A stretch of DNA of 64,000 nucleotides from Nigrospora sphaerica. Taxonomy: Eukaryota; Ascomycota; Sordariomycetes; Amphisphaeriales; Apiosporaceae. The notes below the pieces were generated by a model that did no database searches, was not told the DNA's origin, and saw only the letters and a list, made by a program, of their open reading frames with translations. The stretch covers positions 2,170,001 through 2,234,000 of the forward strand of contig JAGVVL010000013.1 of NCBI GenBank assembly GCA_018287875.1, in the 5' to 3' direction. Shown one piece after another: positions 61,584-64,000 of the stretch (positions are counted from its first letter, which is position 1; every line of letters begins with the position of its first letter). The position numbers and the translations under genes are program-made.

Positions 61584-63129
61584 GCTTGATGCATGCATTC
61601 AGCTTGGCGAAAACGATGCCGGATGGCTCTGATCCGGGGTTACGGTGTATAATGAGGCAGAAGAGGTTGAATTGGCAGGTGTGGGACACCTGTATTGTTA
61701 GCACGCAGACTGAATCCAACCGCAAGTACTAGGTACATGACGGCTTTGCATGCTCCTAGAAGACTTTGTGTGCGGTTCCGTTGCCAGCCAGCCAGTCACC
61801 TGGACACTTTCTGTCAGAGGATTGGCTGCTGGGCTGCCTTAGCGACGGAGGATTTCGCGGTGTTTGGGGCGTATTCAGGCACACCTGACGTGGGCAATCC
61901 TGTCCTATCGCTGTAGTCGTAGTGATGGGCAGAGGTTGTTTCAGATGCATGCGACCTGCGGGCCCCCAGGGCGGCTGCTGGGTGTCTCGTGTCGGCTTCA
62001 GGGAGGCTTACAAGAGAGCGCATCGCCGTCGAGGTGCGCAGGGGATCCCAGGGTTGCAGGGCCGAAATATAAGCAAACAGTCGGATCGCGTCTCGTCCTC
62101 GGGTGACCTTGTCCTGCGCTTCGGCTCTTGACAGGGTGCCCATTCGGGGGTGGGTGGGGAATTGGATCCAGATCCGTCCCCGGATCCATTCCCCCCATTC
62201 GGTCCGCACCGCCGCTATGTACTAGCGATGCCCGTGCATACATGACGTGACGACCCGCAGCTGCCGATCTACCGTTCCCTGGGGTTGTGTATGTATGTAT
62301 CCGACTATGCATTCCCGCCATATACTCAGGCTATGGGAGCCTGGTAGATGTGAGTCGACCACGATGCATCCAGGCACGGTTCGTGTACAACGTGCCTTAG
62401 GTAGCCCCTCGTGTAGCTTAGCTGTCCGCCCTGGCAACCGTCGCTAAGTCGTACTTGGTTGGGTAAAAGTGCGCTTATCAAATAAGTGAGAGACGAGAGG
62501 TACCTTAGCACCTATATTAGTAGGGACTCCCGGGAACCTACGCCGTACTTTCTTCCCAAACCTCTACGAGGCCCCCGCAAGCGAGATGTGAGCACCTCGT
62601 CTCCCAAAAAGTGTAGAGAGCCATGGGGCTATATGGACGAGGGACGAGGGGGATACTCGGTCGTAAGGCCAGTAAAGGGTGCGAGACGAAGTAGCGAGGA
62701 CGAGAGGTAGGTTCGGCGGTTGACATGCTGGACAATGGAGGGCCACTGATGGCTCTTGACTTCGCTTATGATGGGACAGGATGCACCCACCAAAGCCGGA
62801 GAACCCCAATCTCAACAGGAGAAGCCAGGTCGTTTCCTGGCTGTCTGCTTCTGATTCTCACGCTTACCTCCACTTCTAAGTAGGCGTCCTCGCATTCTTC
62901 TTGCACGCCTGGCAACCTGCCTTCCCCCCTGCGCCTTCTAGATCAGTAAACCTCTGGCATCTGCACCGTCGACAGACTCTCGCTGCTTTCTTCGTCCCGT
63001 TCTGACCCAACCACCCATTCTCAAGAGCCCTGTCTCCTTGCCAAATATTTGCTCAACCTCCCCTCCGTCCCTTCTACTCACCATATCGACAGCTTCGCCA
63101 GCCGCATCGCCGTCCACGGCACCGCCGCC
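61584..63129. other. Intergenic: protease 3' flank and MARVEL gene promoter
   Basis: No gene is supported. Frames here are short and conflict with each other. A G-rich patch and nested GGATCC words occur around 62140-62195. C/T-rich DNA precedes the membrane-protein start. Confidence 0.55.
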
Positions 63130-63680
63130 ATGCTCCATCCCAGCCTCACCATTAACATTTTGCGGCTAGTCCAGATGCTGTGGGCTGCGCTGGTTGCCGC
63201 TCTGCTCGGCGGCCTCATGGGCGTGGCCGAGGGCTTAGACGACGCCACTGTGCTGACGACCCTCGAAGCTTCCGAGGGCGTCACCGCGTTCGCGGCGTTA
63301 GCGTCTCTCTACGGCATCGTCGCCCCTTACCACCCCAGAATCGGCCGCGCCATGGTCGTCGCGCTCCTCGACGGCCTCGCGACCCTGGCAAGCTTCGTCT
63401 TGGGCGTGGCCCTGGCTACCAGGGTGGGGATCCGCGACTGCGGCGAACTGTCTTTCGTGCCCGAACTCGAAGTAAGACCCGGCCCTTCTTCGCTCCCCCC
63501 CCTTTCCCCAGGGTTCCCATGCGCTGATGCCCCCTTTTCGCGTAGCGTGTGTGCCGCGTGGCCCAGGCCGGCGCCGTCTTCATGTGGTTCCTGTGTGTTA
63601 CCTTTGCCGTTACCACCTTCTTGGTCTCCAAGAGGCACCGGGCCACTTCTCCTAGCAGTCGAGGATCCTGCGACGTCTAG
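63130..63680 (+). CDS. MARVEL-like four-helix membrane protein
   Basis: Two exons (63130-63471, 63546-63680) give 158 residues. The 74-nt intron has a GTAAGA donor and a CGTAG acceptor, phase 0. Four hydrophobic helices are evident: ILRLVQMLWAALVAALLGG, GVTAFAALASLYGIVAPY, VVALLDGLATLASFVLGVAL and GAVFMWFLCVTFAVTTFLV. The first begins with the NILRxxQ-type pattern common in fungal MARVEL proteins, which organise membrane microdomains (eisosome or vesicle related). Spacing, a short loop after helix 1 and the polar Ser/Arg tail fit that family. The Cys between helices 3 and 4 (IRDCGEL) and the one after the splice could pair. The exact cellular role cannot be read from sequence. Confidence 0.75.
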
Positions 63681-64000
63681 AGGCAGGCGACCACCGTACT
63701 CTTGGCACAAGCGTGCCCCGATACTTCATAACACGATTGTAAATGGGTGGTACAAGTATACCCCCTAAGGCCCAATAATACTAGTGCTAAGGTATGGCAC
63801 AGGTATCTCCAATACCTAATAATACGAGTGCAACTGGATGGCACAGGTACACCCCAATACCGGAAAATGCAAATGCCAAGGAATGGCACAAGTATACCCC
63901 AATGCCAAATAATGAAAGAGCTAATAGAAATCTCCCACCCCATGGACCTTTGCGATTTAAGAAACTGCCAGTGTATCCGCCACATATAGGTATGCATCTT
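63681..64000. other. Right end, 3' flank of the MARVEL-like gene
   Basis: Apart from the degenerate tandem array, nothing is supported in the last 320 bases. Confidence 0.6.
63748..63925. repeat. Degenerate tandem repeat, about 45 bp unit
   Basis: Four imperfect units start with TGGYACARGTAY at 63748, 63795, 63839 and 63884 (spacing 47, 44 and 45). Each is followed by an AC-rich part and an AATAAT-like core. The array is AT-rich and lies just after the MARVEL-like gene. Confidence 0.8.

Overview
This window is nuclear DNA of a filamentous ascomycete, most likely a sordariomycete of the Sordariales type. Genes are compact and mostly carry short introns (about 50-130 nt) with GTRNGT donors, CTRAC-like branch sites and YAG acceptors. 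Intergenic DNA is GC-rich with poly-C, GA and TG runs. The protein set is typical of Pezizomycotina: HsbA-type surface protein, C2/EF-hand phosphatidylserine decarboxylase, calpain-like protein, Zn(II)2Cys6 regulator, fungal ArAE-type membrane protein. The genus is inferred, not proven.

Layout: 1-10.9 kb holds three minus-strand genes: a secreted HsbA-like protein, PSD2 phosphatidylserine decarboxylase and a HAD phosphatase. After a 3.5 kb gene-free stretch come coatomer epsilon and a degraded-looking disordered-protein gene (14.3-17.9 kb). A calpain-like protein lies at 19.2-20.9 kb, followed by 3.2 kb without a gene. DNA polymerase epsilon subunit B and a small putatively mitochondrial protein are divergent around 26.4-27.1 kb. 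The SNF1 kinase and indoleamine 2,3-dioxygenase follow (30.5-36.5 kb), then transketolase (37.1-39.6 kb).

The 42.5-53.1 kb part is the most accessory-looking. It has a Roadblock/LC7-like protein, a large ArAE-type membrane transporter, a small Zn-cluster transcription factor and a serine beta-lactamase-fold hydrolase. RTF1 (Paf1 complex) and COQ7 then share a 0.67 kb divergent promoter. The window ends with a pepsin-type protease lacking an evident signal peptide, a MARVEL-like four-helix membrane protein and a degenerate tandem repeat.

Most genes are independent housekeeping units, not one pathway: membrane lipid synthesis, COPI traffic, replication, glucose signalling, kynurenine/NAD synthesis, pentose phosphate, transcription elongation and ubiquinone synthesis. 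I found no CRISPR array, tRNA, rRNA or intact transposon. The observations most worth following are a calpain whose catalytic Cys is Ser, a palindrome duplicated upstream of the dioxygenase, a minisatellite inside that gene's long intron, a GC-AG intron in transketolase, an overlapping upstream ORF at SNF1, and the broken gene at 16-18 kb. Exon boundaries were derived by hand from splice signals and reading frame; no database search was run.
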